NCBI GenBank assembly: GCA_021234155.1
Contig: JAJEKV010000016.1
Coordinates: 19,904,441-19,968,440 of the forward strand
DNA from: Isoetes taiwanensis
Taxonomy: Eukaryota > Streptophyta > Lycopodiopsida > Isoetales > Isoetaceae
Length of the DNA stretch: 64,000 nucleotides
Reading direction: 5' to 3'
The position numbers and the translations under genes were made by a program. The notes under the pieces are model-generated. The model saw only the letters and a program-made list of their open reading frames with translations, made no database searches and was not told the origin of the DNA. Of the stretch, positions 46,140 to 58,770 are shown piece after piece; the stretch's first letter is position 1; each line of letters opens with the position of its first letter.

Positions 46140-46280
46140 CCTTTTACCTTTTGCCATGTATGCTTGCGGTATGTCACGCCGCACTCCTTGCCTATTGTGG
46201 CACTAGTCCAATAGTGGCTCATATTGATGTATAAATATGTATCTCGCAGACAAATTTTATCTTGTCTTGTGGGAAAGTTG
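46139..46280 (+). repeat. Extra partial LTR in tandem with the 3' LTR
   Basis: ACCTTTTACCTTTTGCCATG through GTATCTC and CTTGTCTTGTGGGAAAGTTG repeats the LTR again, missing its first 30-40 bases and its last few. This gives the order LTR, interior, LTR, partial LTR. It suggests unequal recombination between LTRs or a second element reduced to an LTR. Confidence 0.75.
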
Positions 46281-49200
46281 TGTGTCACCGAATCCATAAC
46301 AAATTAGGCGATGTCTTCTCTCTTTGGATCTTATTAGAGGCCGGTTGACCTCGCTTTTTGATTTATACGCTTGAGCGTCGCGTCTCGAGGGCTTCACTGT
46401 GAACGCAATCCATCTTAGCCCAGAAGCAGTTGATCCTTATTTCTGAGGCGGCACTTTCCTCTCGCGTCTCCGGAGTTTTAGTTTCCTTATAGCCTTTTGT
46501 CAATTTGGCTTTTGATTGATTTACATGGAGTCCGCGGCTATGAATCAGCCAGCTGCATCTTGCTCCATTTCTGCAAATTTACCTTCCTAGTGCAGTCGGT
46601 TGCATCTCGGAAATTGGCGCTGTTGAAAATTTGCACATGTGTTTTACACGTTTAAGCGGCTCAGTCGGCGATTCTAGCCCTGCTGGGATCTTAAGCCATC
46701 GATCTGAGGATGAATCCGGGTAGGATCTGGCTCGTGTTCTTAATCTGGCTACTTGGAAGCGGTTCATCGCCGTGGCCCAACTAATCTAGGTATGCCACAT
46801 CCTGCTCTCATTTGGCAGCTAAGTGTAATTTAGACCATTTTTCCTTTCACCGACCTTTACGACAAGAGCCTCTTGCTCGCTTTCCGGTTAGTTTTAAGTC
46901 CTTGAGGAAAATTCAAGTTTTTGCCGTGCACGCATTTCTCCTAGCCAACATTGGTCCTATGCTCCTTGCTCCCATGTCGTGTTTGTCATTAGCCCTTCAT
47001 GTTCCACCAAATCCTCCGCGTTGAATTTGTTATTTTTTCTATTCATCTCTTGACTATGAATTAGGTAAATTCGCATTTTCGATTGATGGTACTTCTCCAT
47101 GGTTTCTCTCTCCTCTGCTTTCGGGTTTGACTCTTCTGAGTAGTATTGAATCTGAGTCCCTATTAGCGATTTTATCGCATAGTTAGTTATTATCATTAAC
47201 TTTGTTGCAAGAATGCTAGAGATTCCATCATAATCAGTAACAAGTGGATTTTGCTGCCCTGCACATGTATTTTAGTTGTCCTCGTCGGGCTCATATAAGC
47301 AGTGGCCGTGTTTTGTGCATTAGATATTCATGCTTTTGTGTGCCTCTATCTCACGGATCACGGTATGTATACGTAGATGCGGGAATTGTGATCTTGCAAA
47401 TCTGCCACGGCTGCCATTGAAGCGAGGCTGTTAAATTATGAATGAACATACGCGCATTTTCAGACTTTTTCTTGTTGGATGGCCAAAGGATGCATTGGTT
47501 GAATTGTATGCATGTATAATGTGGTTTCAGTTTCCTTCATGGAGGTGGATTGAGTGCATCTGCATGTATAAGCTAACTAGATGCCTTACCACAGTCCAAT
47601 GCATGTGTTTTCTTGAAAATCAATCCGATTGTGTACTTTACTGATCCTGACGGAATAGGTTCATGAGTGATTTGGTGAAGCTGTCACGATTGACTGTACT
47701 TTCCTCTTATAAGGTATTTATGGGAATTTTATTGCGGTCTTGTTATGTAGTGTGTTGGTTAAGGTGTTAATTTTTTGAACTTTGCAGTTGAGGTTCAAGT
47801 CTGGGCTCAAACATTATCCTTTCTTTTTTGCATCTTGAGATGATATTCTAGATTTGGAGTTGATTCTATGTGGCGCATCTCTATACGGTAACCTCTAAGT
47901 GGGTAATACATGATGATGAATATGGTTCTATCGTATAGTGCTTGTTATTTTTTGCACCTATATTTAGGTGATTCTATCCTAATGCATGTTAGTTGGCTCA
48001 CGTTATCGCTAAGGTTGCTGGCGTGATGTCCATGGACTTCGCTTACTTGGATCGCGGTACATCTACATTGTCACTTTCGTTGTGCTTCAAGCATTGAATT
48101 GGACTTGCTTTACTAACCATGTCACTATGTTTCATTTTATGTAGCGTTACCTCTTTTGATTTCTTGCTCTCACAATATGGATCACCCTCATTTTCTAACA
48201 ATGTGTGGCTTTTCACGTAATTATTGCATTTTTAATTTGCCATTTTTCCTCACTTTGTCATTGCCTCCACTAACCTTAAATTTGCACTTCCATTTGTCTG
48301 TTTTGCATTACCTCTTCTAGTGCTTGTTCTAGCACCGTCTCTCTCATTGAGCATAGTTTAACTTGATCCTAACCTCAACTTTTCTAGATCTGTCTTTTGA
48401 ACATGGATATCACGGTTTTTGTTGATCGACTTGGCCTTCCTTCAAAGCGGTCGCGATTGTCACCAGCGATGATCAAACATGTTGTTTGTCTCAATTTTTG
48501 TCCATCTTCGACTTCAACCCTCTCTTTTTTAGTACGTATACTCTGTCATGGATATTTGCTTTAGGGTAATCTATTCACTGGCCCTTTATAACGTTGACTT
48601 TAATCATGCTTCCTGTTTATTTAGGAGGGGGTTTTTACCATTTCCATCCTTGGGCTTTTTGATATTTTTGTCTGGGTTTGCACTCATTGATGATTTCTTA
48701 TGTTTGTTTCAAGATCAAATTACATACATGCATGTCACGAGTTATCGTTTTTGCCTGTAGACTTGCATTGGTACGGCGGCAAGATGGGTCATATGTTGGA
48801 TGGCGCCTTCATTGGAGTTTCTCTACATAATGATATTGAATTTTTTATTAAGATAGGGATGGGGCATTATATTGGGCGTCTTTAGGTTTAGCATTATTAG
48901 CTTTTGTCATAGTTTTATCTGGCTCTAGTTTTCTCATACCTTCGATTTCATTGGGCATCTATTAAGATCTCTTTGCGATTATTCATTACTTGTACCTTGG
49001 CGTTTTTCGTTTTTTATGTTGCTCACAACTTGACATGGGTTGCTAACTTGAGTAAAAATTCTTTTTATGATAATTCTTAGTTTTCCCTCATTGCCTATAC
49101 ATCTCATTGCCATTATGCATTTGGCATTTTTTGCCTCTATACTTGTGCTTAAATCTACATTTTGTTGGACTTACATCTCGGTGCACTTCATCATACATCA

Positions 49201-49499
49201 ATTTTTCTTTTTGATGCTTGTATGGTGCATTTTTTATCTTATGTTCTTCTCACAGGGCGGGTGAGCCATATTGGTGTTGCATTGCTCAACATTTTGTTTT
49301 TCCATGCGTGCTACGTTTGTTGCTGCGTATTTTGGTCTTGCTTTTCTTGCTATGGTTTTTGATATGCTGCTCTCTCTTCTCTAGTAGCTAACACTTTCCA
49401 TGGATAGCTTTACTACTAATATGTCACTTCACGCCGTCACTGTGTTTTTGGTCCATTTATCATGTCCCTTACTTCTTTTGCTTTATAATACAAAGATAC
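46281..49499. other. No gene recognised
   Basis: A GC-balanced patch at 46320-47000 has open frames on both strands (46579-46767 minus; an opposing plus frame reading SSPAGILSHRSEDESG). I recognise no family and see no splice pair. From 47000 to 49500 the plus strand is T-rich, with short hydrophobic frames such as 48548-48760 and 49067-49264, which are compositional. Confidence 0.4.
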
Positions 49500-51662
49500 C
49501 TAGAATGGACGTACAAAAGCAGTACGCACCAATCATGGACGAGGAAGGTAGACACAAACCCCTTTCTCCAAGGAAGAAGTGACATGGGCACTAAACAAAA
49601 TGGCAGAAACAATAAAGCTCACGGATCTATATGGGCTAACGTGGAGATCTTGAAGTCGTAGGAATAGAATAATAGGGATTATAACGAAATATTCAATGAG
49701 GTAGTACGACCGGGTCCTCAGGAAAGATGGCGATTTAACACAGTAATCGAAGCTCCACAAAGGAGGAAACAAGGAGGAACCGAGCAATTCTGGGACTATT
49801 ATGGTCGATTCGATGCGAAATGGTTCGGAAGCGGATCAAGAGTGAAAGCGAGGCGAGCGGCGAGGCGCCGAGCCGCGAGCCCGAGCCGGGTTTCGACCCG
49901 AGTATTGACTTCTGAGGACCATTTGGTGACCCTAAGGATAATGATAGGCGGACAAGGAGGATAACAAGAAGATGCATTATGTTGTAAGTGGACTTTACAA
50001 AAGCCTTGACCGGTGCCTAGGGATGAAAAGCTTCTGCTTAGGCTAATGGGACTAAAGAGCACTAGAAGGGTTAGTAGGATCAATGCTTAAAGGCTATACC
50101 AAAAGGTGTATGCAAAACATAGGGGAGGAGAAGCCATAGAATGCGATCACGGGGGAGTAAAGCAAGGTTGTCCACTATCACCCTGCTTGTTTGGGATATA
50201 CATAGATGCCCTCTGAGGAATTTGTCGAGGGAAAGAGCGAGGGAGACAATGAAGCACCAATGATAGGGAAAACAAAAGTCCCAATAATGCTATATCACCC
50301 GAGATGGTTAGGTATGATGGCTGACCAAAGCCAAAGGGATGCAGAATGCTAGAATCTTCAGAATTTTGTGAGGAGAGCCGAGGCCCGGCCCGATCAACAC
50401 AGGAAAAACAAAAATAAAGTGACGCCGGGTTAAAAGATAAAAGCCACGGGCCATTTAGATACAAGGGAGGAACTAGGAAGCCGCGGAATGGGATATGCGA
50501 GTGCGACACACATGGAGAGATGGTTAAGGAAGCGGATACGAGATTCAAGCAGCGGTAGAGCATTATTATTACATCATGATGAATTATTGCAGCAACCGCG
50601 GGATCACTGATTGGGAAGTCAACATACCTATTTAGTACAATGAAGTAGCATCAACAGGTTGTCGCGGATGTGGCGAGACATGGGGACCAGGCACAATGAG
50701 AAAGAAATGGGAAAAACAAGAAGGCATCTTTGAGGCAGTAGCGCGGACGAAATTCAGGAGTGAAGGCAATTTACATCATTGGCAGCAATCTTATATGAGG
50801 CGGGGGAAAAGAGCCAAAGTGGAGGTGAGGAGCTGGAAAAGAACAATTAAGTACCTAATAAAAGGACAATAGCTATGGAAGAAGACAAGCTGTCGTCACT
50901 AGCGATAGATGAATGACAAAGCGGCACATAACAACGGGCAAAGGGATGGTTTAACGAATTATGAAATGGGCAACAAGTATGGGGATGCAACTAAGCCCGA
51001 GGGATAATACAAGCGGTGGATGGGGCGAAGAATGGGCGGTAGAGCCAATGAGGCTGGCGGCGCGGCACGAGGGCCTAGGCAAGCCCGAGGGTCAATCGAG
51101 GCCGGTCAGGGCATATCACATACAAAAGCGTATGTTGAATAAGAGTAGAGGCGGCGGATTGAGGATGGGAAGCCCGCGACCTCAGAATTGAGAAGATAGA
51201 TGGAGGAAAATAATTAAGCCCGGAAGCGAATATCACCGTATGTGAGCTGAAGAAATAGAAGAGCACGAAGAGCACATGGTAAAGGAGTGCCCGGGTTTAC
51301 GCGACATAAGGTCAAATTGCGCGAGGTCACGGTGGGATCTCCCTCCGGTAGCGATGGACAAGGAAGAGAGACACTCCACCGGTGTAGTAAAGCTATAAAG
51401 AAATGATAATGTAAGACAGGGGGTGCACAAAGAGAGGGCTAATAATCGAGAAAGCACGGATGAAGTCGAGAGGCATACAATCTGAGTTCAAAGCTACGGT
51501 ATATCGGAGTAATATATAAAGAACAGAGTGAAGCCTTCTAGACATAAAACCTATCGTGTTTGTTGGCGGCCTTTATGGGGCCTTTCGCGAGGATGCTACA
51601 TAAGTCAGGGGCCTCCGCGGCGAGGGGTAATGTATATTCTATTCTATTCTATTCTATTCTAA
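49500..51662 (+). mobile_element. LINE with reverse-transcriptase motif and (ATTCT)n tail
   Basis: The plus strand carries EEVTWALNKM near 49580 (the helix ahead of the reverse transcriptase), GVKQGCPLSPCLFGIYIDA at 50154-50210 (the conserved reverse-transcriptase block that binds template and dNTP), and EHMVKECPGLRDIR near 51268-51310 (the C-terminal zinc-binding tail common to LINE ORF2). Where the catalytic (Y/F)ADD should follow, the sequence at about 50283-50320 reads IMLYHPRWL, so the aspartates are gone. Multiple stops confirm a dead copy. The 3' end is CCTCCGCGGCGAGGGGTAA followed by a pentanucleotide tail instead of poly-A, so it belongs to a different clade from the L1 copies at 34.5 and 39.4 kb. 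Confidence 0.75.
51634..51662 (+). repeat. Pentanucleotide tail (ATTCT)n
   Basis: About five to six perfect ATTCT units close the LINE. LINEs that end in short microsatellites use them as the 3' priming end, so it is read here as the element's terminus. Confidence 0.8.
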
Positions 51663-53945
51663 TCCTTGAGACCATATGTATGGCGCCGTTTTATTAATAA
51701 TAATATTCGTTTTACCTAGCCCTTATGTTTCATTTGTCCTTTTCTTACCATATGTTGCTTCCTTGCCTCTACCCACAACCTTGGCACTTTTACCTCCATC
51801 TCCTCCTTTTCGTAGCCATAACCTCATTTTGGACTCCTTAAGCCTCATTTTTGTCCAATTTACATTGTGATTCAAATTAACTTTCATCTTAATTTCCTTC
51901 TTGACCTTCCTTTTGATTGGTGCTAACATATCTACATCCCTCTTCCTCAATTCGATCCCTCGTTTGCAAGGTATGATTCATATTGGGGCCTTTATTCATG
52001 GCTTTAGGCATATAGGTATTCTTTGTATTCGACATCACCACATTCTCCTCTGCTAACTGAGACTAGACCTTAGCACCTTCCGGCTCTTCTACAATCTTGT
52101 TCCCAACCATTTCCACCGGACCTTATGAACCTCTTTGCTCGGACTTCTTTTTTTGATGTCAACCTCATTTTTTTCTTCTTGGCGTTGCTCACGAGATTGA
52201 TCATTATGTTGGTGTTTGTCATGCATCTACAGTAAGCTTAAGCGAGAAGTTGCTTTTTATGTTATTGGATGTGGTTGATATTTCATGCTCTTAGTTTAGT
52301 CTTTTCATTTTGGCGGACTAGCTAGTTATCTCACGGGGAAACCCATTGTATCTATTGGGAAGCTTTTGCACTTATAGTGGATCTTTTCTATTTGTTTTGA
52401 TTCAACACTCTCTTATTGATCCTCCATGAAAGTTGTAAAACTGCGTGAATGCCCCAATTTTTCATATTATTAAGGTAGATCATTATATGATTTCATGTGG
52501 TCATTGCATCACTTGTCATACGGCTAACCTCCTTACCTTCCCCCCTCATCCTGCACTTCGACTCCTATCTCTTCTATGTCTATCACTGCCTTTGGCGTAG
52601 ACCCTCCATTTTACTCTTCATCGACCATAGCCATCTTCTCATTCTCTTGTCTTGAGCCTCTTTAAATGCCACCTCTGGCTTTACCTCATCTCTTGTTTCT
52701 CTAAATCTTATTTCCTTTTAGGGTGCCTATATGTGGTCATCTACGGGAAGATATTTAAGTATAACATGAGTCTCACTTTCGGCTTCGACCTTGTCCATTG
52801 TCTTTCAATACTCTTAGTCTTGAATATGTTGGGGTTCTTAACCTTCCTCTTGACTTTTGTCGCCCGGAGTGTCTGCGACCTACCTCCTCAACCTCGTCCC
52901 TCGTTCTATTTGTGGGAATTGGTGGGCCCGGCTCATCATGCTATCTATTTTGCGGTTTGCTACTTGGCTTTCTCACATCTCAATTCTATTGAGTTTTTCT
53001 CCATTATTAGAACTTCAAGGGAATTTTTGTGGCTTGGGTTTCCATGATTGGGGGCATTTATTCCTAACTTTTTCGGGCATTTTACATGGTCCTAAGTTAT
53101 TTATGAAAGTGTTTTCCTGAGGTTGTTCTAATGTGTGTGTCGTTCGGTTGGTTTGAAATTTCTTTGGGATGATCGTGAGGACATTTTGCCTTTTAACTTA
53201 TGGGTGCGGCCATGGTTTAACTTGATCATTAGAGGCTTTTCCATAGGGTATGTTTTGCACATGTATATTGTTTTAGAATATGGGAGTGAATCTAACTCCG
53301 CTAGATGCGGACCTTGGCTCTCTTAATATTCACCTTCACTCTCTATTCTGTTCAAGATTCATTTATGAGACCTTATATGTACCTCTTTGCTCGTGTATTT
53401 TGACTTTTCGCTCCTTATATGCATACCTCTAACTTTTACCTCATCCTTCGTTTCTATTTGTCTTCTTACTGCTCGGCTTGGATCACATCCCAATATGGTA
53501 CGTGATACGCTTTCGTCGCGGCCAGAGCCACCGGCGATTATGGCTCGGGGGGTTCTACATGATCTTTGCTGGCCCTCCTCTTCTTTTCCTCTCATACTGA
53601 CAAATGGAGTCCTTATGCTCTCCTTCTCGCTATGTGGTTTCGCGATGTTGCTCGACATTTAGGCGTTTCAGGTGGTGGGCTTATTAGGTAAGGGGAAGTT
53701 CTCACGGTAGTCGGTAGGTTTTGTGTGTTTTCTGAGTCCTTCCCGAGGAATAGCATCGATCAGAGCCCTCGGATCGTTATTATTAAGGATGGAACCAACA
53801 ACTCATATTATCATCCTTCTTGGCCAGAAACAAGTTATCGGTCTTCTCACAACAACATCTCTTTTCTTGTCCATTGCTTCCCACCCCGCCATTCCTTGTT
53901 ATTTGAGTTAGATCTATTGTTTATATGTTTTACATTCGATTATTG
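51663..53945. other. No gene confirmed
   Basis: T-rich plus strand with several open frames (52652-53047, 131 codons; 52857-53120; 53387-53662). They are rich in Leu, Phe, Ser and Cys, as expected from pyrimidine-rich sequence. The segment near 53135-53326 (LKFLWDDREDILPFNLWVRP) faintly recalls the DUF4283-type first ORF of plant L1 elements, but the match is too weak to call. Confidence 0.3.
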
Positions 53946-53948
53946 ACT

Positions 53949-54400
53949 ACCCATTGGGTGATGCTTTTTTTTTTTCTACGGGTGGGTGATGCAAATTATT
54001 GATGCAAATTATTTTCCACCCATTGGGTGATGCTATCTCTATATTTTTCCATCGGATTGGGTGATCTTCCAGATGATTTCCACATTTGGTGATCTTAGAT
54101 GATTTCCACTGTTGGTGATGCTGTTTTCTTTCCACTGTTGGTGATCTTTGTTTTCTTTTCCACCTCTTTCGGTGATGTTTTCTATTTCTATATATGTTAG
54201 TTTTCCACCCACTGGGTGATGCAAATTATTTTCCATCCACTGAGTGATGGTATCTCTATATTTTTCCACCCCTTGGGTGATGCTAGATGACTTCCACCTG
54301 TTGGTGATGCTAGATGATTTCCACCTGTTGGTGATGCTATTTTTCTTTCCACCTGTTGGTATTTTTCTTTTTCCACCTCTCAGTGATGTTTTCTATTTTT
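53949..54400 (+). repeat. Minisatellite with TTCCACC(N)TTGGGTGATG core
   Basis: About fourteen units of 25-45 bases, each with TTCCA(C/T) then 5-9 variable bases then GGTGAT(G/C), joined by TTTTCTTT, TATCTCTATATTT or TAGATGA linkers. The CCACCCATTGGGTGATG form contains the inverted pair CACCC/GGGTG. The last six units are nearly regular (TTCCACCTGTTGGTGATGC). Open minus frames here come from the repeat. Confidence 0.85.
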
Positions 54401-54427
54401 ATATATGTTTCTAGAGCCTAGTTGCAC

Positions 54428-54715
54428 TCAACGAAAACCAACAACACCGAATGAGCTATAGCCCTCCTCTTTTACTTCCAAAAAAAATGTATAATATGTT
54501 CGTAAACACTTCCAATAAAATCCCTCATGCCCACCGGCCTTTTTGGGCGTACAAGAATAATCAAATACCATGAGACAAGCTCGTATAATGGACAATACGT
54601 TATAATCAAGATCCTTACGCTCTAATGACAACTCAACTCCATGAGACAACTTGTGCCTATAAGTCCAATCCATCTCCAAGCCAAATGATTGTGAGGATAA
54701 GTGCATCCATGCCAA
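54428..54715 (-). other. Unidentified 95-codon open frame
   Basis: The minus strand frame includes LSHGVELSLERKDLDYNVLS and FDYSCTPKKAGGHEGFYW. Composition is protein-like and the frame is longer than its AT-rich neighbours, but the upstream overlapping frames (54622-54828, 54657-54866) do not join it in any obvious splice. No family recognised. It could be a terminal exon of a lost gene, or chance. Confidence 0.25.
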
Positions 54716-54900
54716 TCACCTTCGATCTCTGTAACCTGCAAAAACCACCAATGCAACAGCCATTGGGCATTAGGCCCCCATTCCTGGCACGAGGACCACC
54801 AAATCTCGGCATGAGGGCGCCACCGCAAGATTCACATCTTTCCTCATTGCTTGGCACAAGGGCCACTCTCTCGCTGACACGAGGACCATCTCCCTAAAGG

Positions 54901-57799
54901 AAAGAAAGACTTGAATACAAAGGCATGCCAGAAAAGACCACCAACCATGGAAAGAGAATCACTGCAATATCAACACTTGGCACTAGGACCACCAATCCTT
55001 GCATAAGAACTCAAGGTCAGCAACAATAAAAGTACTAAGTGCTACTTCTGTAAACACAAAGAAATGACAACACAAAACCAGTGGCCAAACAAAGAGGGAC
55101 CTAAGAACCATAAAGCGCCCAAAGGTACATGAGGGTGGGAGGGGTTGGGGGACAAGCGACCAAAGGAGGAGAGGCTTGACAACAACAGATAGAGACAAAG
55201 GAGGAGGAAACAGACTTAAATACTCTAGAAGGGACACGTCAACTAGACTCAAGAAGCGGATTTATCTGCTTATCTCGAAACGCAGATAAATCATACTTAT
55301 TTACGGTTTCTAACGTCTAATGGGTGTTTTTGCTTTCTGGGGACTATTTTCTTAGGGGATGCTCGCCTGCCATGGTTGTACCTCTTTTATTAACGTTTAA
55401 CGGGTACTTTCTGGGCATTTCTCCCCCTTTTCCAGGTTTCACACATTCCATGGCATTGATGCGCATTTGGGCTGGCTTCACCAATTTCCTACCTTTGCTC
55501 TTCAAGGCATCCTCGAGGCCATTGGCGACCATTTCTCATTAGGGTTTTTCTCGAAAACCCGAAAGGGCAGGGTTTTTTATCCCGATGAGAAGTTGTCGCC
55601 ACCACACATTGTATACTGCTACTGTGATGAATGACAAGCCTATCTATTGGCCGGTTTTTGTGTTTTTTGCGAGTCCCTTCCCAGAATGAATCTTAGAATA
55701 GCAAAACACAGTCAAAGCAGCATTTAGACATCTTTGAGCTTTTCATTTGAATAGATTGAAAACTTGCAAGCAAAAAGAAGCAAGGATTTGAGGCTAAAAA
55801 TTGCTCAAGGAGGATATGATTGAGAGACACAACGACAAGCTGATAATAAGCATAGATTTGAATCCCAGAGCAGTGAAATGATATCGACAACAAGACAAAA
55901 TACAAGAATAAATTAAAAAAGCTAACCTTTTAAAGACTAATTTGAGACTTGCTTGCTCACTTCTAAGTTAGGATTTGCTAGAAAGATTAGCACTATGTTT
56001 GCATCACCATAGTGCAGCCATATTGGCATCACCACAACGACGTTCATTGTTCGAGAACAAGTATTTTCACTTAGGTTTCGTCGTTCAAACAACGCAGAAC
56101 TGGGGAAAAAAAAAAGTGATACTAAAGTGATACTAAAGTTTTTCCATTTGAAGAGGTTACTTTGTTACGTGGCAGGTCGTGATCAGCCCCCCCACTTTGG
56201 GAGGTCTATTTATTTACGTTATGTTCTAGTATTAGTGATGTATAGGTATAGGATGCGAAGCGACTTCGACTTTTTCATTCGTGGGTTTTTATAGGACTGA
56301 TAAACTCATCCTTATCACTAAGGTATTTCCTCAAACACTTGAAAGAGTGGGGCTTTTTAATCTTCATCATAAGCTTGCGGCATGTATATCAACCAACATT
56401 TATTATAATTGTATATTTTGGGGTCCAAGTTGTATAATTGGATAATCCCTTCGTTTTTTTGAGTAACTTCGCAGGTGCAACTACCTACTATCCACCATTG
56501 TAAAAGGTCTGCTGAGATCTTTGAGAAGTATATCGAGTTTTTTTTGTTCATGCGAGCCCAATTCTAGAATCCTTAAGGGTAATGCCAAGGTTTGCTTTAC
56601 TTATTTAATAAACTTGGATGGAAGGTGCTGATTAAATTCTCTTTCATCTCACATAATCGGTCCTGTTGTTGATTGTTGAACCACCGCCAAATTGTGTGCT
56701 GAAAATAAATTCATTGATTTTGTATATTACTATAGATGCATCCCTTATGGTAATAATTGAGATGCAAAGGGTTGGGACGATTGTAAACAAGCTTCAATAG
56801 TCTTTGAGGTACTATTATTTGGTAGCATCAATATACTATTGCAGCTCTTCTACAAGTATAAGGAGTATCAAACTGATGTTAATGAGGAGGAATCTTCTCT
56901 CATCATAGTGCTCTATGTTTCTTGAATTTTATGTAGTTCTTTATCAAAATCTGGAAAGTGGACTCATTTGCCTTGTCCCTAACTTTGGAAGGTGTTGGTG
57001 GACAAGGTTTTTCAAATATGGCATTTTCCCTGTATATAACTGCATTGATAGGCGCTGGTATTAGCATCTTTCTAGTGAGGATAGAAACTGTATTGGCTAC
57101 TTTAAGAGATTCAGAGCGCTTCGTTTTGGATTCTCACATTTTGCCCACATTCAGATATTTTGGATAGGTATTCACTATGGGCCTTTTTATATTGTAGAAG
57201 TAACATATTACGTCCAATGATACAAGTCTACTCGAACAAGAACAAGATCTGTAGGAGAAACCTGATCCTATGGATAATGGGGTTGATCAACTCATGCATT
57301 CTTTTGCTGTGTTTATGGGACTCCAGGAAGTATTTTGTTTCTTGGATTGTAGTAACAAGGCGTATGTCACTGATCTTTTATAGAAGAGATAAATGACCAG
57401 TCGAACTATGTTTCTCACACTGAAGATGAGTGTTTATTAGCATTTGCTAGCTCTCCGATGCAACGTCAATTCTAGTTGCTTTTATTGTCTTATTGCCACC
57501 AATAACATGATTTGAGTGGCTCTTTGCCTTGGAGTACATGCGCATCTTTGCCTTTTTTATAGCCATTTCCAAGCCCAGGGCATTCCCATTTGTTGGATGT
57601 ACAAAACATGTGCAGGTAAACTATAAGTGTTTCTTTCAATCATTTCAGAACATATACTACCATGGAGTATTTTTGCATCACTATTCAGGGGTTACGTCAG
57701 CTTCCAAAAGTCATAACATGGGTGGTGTTGGCCCCACCATATAAATGTAAATGGCATATCCTCTATATTATAAGTGAATTGTCCCAGTTTTCAAGGTTT
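54901..57799. other. No gene recognised
   Basis: Mixed composition. Three CACGAGGACCA / CACTAGGACCACCAA words recur between 54787 and 54990. A (G)TGATACTAAA pair is at 56119-56140. Frames at 56958-57167 and 57160-57396 are open but motif-free. No RNA gene or element end is supported. Confidence 0.4.
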
Positions 57800-57990
57800 T
57801 TAAATTATGCATTGGTATTTCACGAGAGTCAATTGATCAAATTGAGATGTAATTGAGATGTAATTGAGATCTAATTGAGATGGAATTCGCTCAATTTTTT
57901 GGAAAAACTCTGCTAGAGTTTCGTTATCTGAGATTTTCAAGTGTTGTAAAAGATGGAACAACTCCTGACCAGAAGTTGCCAACTTGAATA
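57800..57990 (-). mobile_element. Possible copia gag fragment
   Basis: The minus strand reads QELFHLLQHLKISDNETLAE, followed by FFQKIERIPSQLDLNYISI. This pattern (helix ending LK.SDNE...EFF.KIE.I..QL) resembles the UBN2/gag domain of plant copia elements. The last part is stretched by a local AATTGAGATGT triplication at 57839-57870. No LTR or zinc knuckle nearby; low confidence. Confidence 0.35.
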
Positions 57991-58324
57991 TGTAGCATTA
58001 TAACAGGGGGTTTTGTTTGTGATTTTTATGCGCTTTTTGGCATGGTTTTCCTATGATTTCAGTGCTGTATTCATTGGGCCATACTAAATAGTATTTCTAG
58101 AGTCGCGGCTTTTTGGGCGTCGATCTTAGCTTCAACAATCTAACGGTTCTTGTTTTGGCCTCCTTATTCATATTCATGCATGAAACCAGAAATGTTTCTC
58201 TCTAAGTTCTTGTGGAGGTATTCCATAAAATCTGTTGAACAATTCAATCCATCCTGTTGAACAATTCATTTCAGCTTGTGGTATGCAAGATTTTTCTAAA
58301 TTGTTTGCTAACAATGTTTTTGTT

Positions 58325-58770
58325 AAAATCTTATTTGATCTTGCTAGATATTCATAAGGAATTCCGTTCTTCATTACGTTTCACGGATATCCAAGAAAAC
58401 CGTCCTTCATTCATCCTGTTTTAATCTTATTTGATCTTGCTAGATATTCATAAGGAAAAGTGTCGAATATTTTGGGTTCCGATGGCATAAAGTATATGCA
58501 TTGCATCTCCTAAGAGCAAATCGTGAATGTCGATTCGTTTAGTGCGATGTCGAATATTTTGGGTTCTGCGATGGCATAAAGTATCCGTGCATTGCATCTC
58601 CTAGTCTTCCTTTCGAACATAAGCCTTCAATATCTAGCATTCTCACATCGGGGCTTGCAAAGCTTTTAACCATTTATCCGATTTCTCTGTTCAATATTGT
58701 GTAATGCGCCCCATATCATTCATAAGGAAATCCGGACTCCATTCGTTTACGATATCCGAAAATCCAATGT
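58325..58770 (+). repeat. Local tandem duplications
   Basis: TCTTATTTGATCTTGCTAGA with TATTCATAAGGAA occurs at 58329-58361 and 58425-58457. GTCGAATATTTTGGGTTC, GATGGCATAAAGTAT and GCATTGCATCTCCTA occur at 58462-58512 and 58551-58603. A third TCATAAGGAA..CC segment is at 58720. Periods are 89-96 bases. Some units contain inserted CG-bearing words absent from the sister unit. Confidence 0.7.

Noticed and set aside
52652-53047. 131-codon plus frame that looks like a membrane protein
   Set aside because: The sequence is pyrimidine-rich, which produces Leu/Phe/Ser/Cys in any frame; three overlapping plus frames all look hydrophobic.
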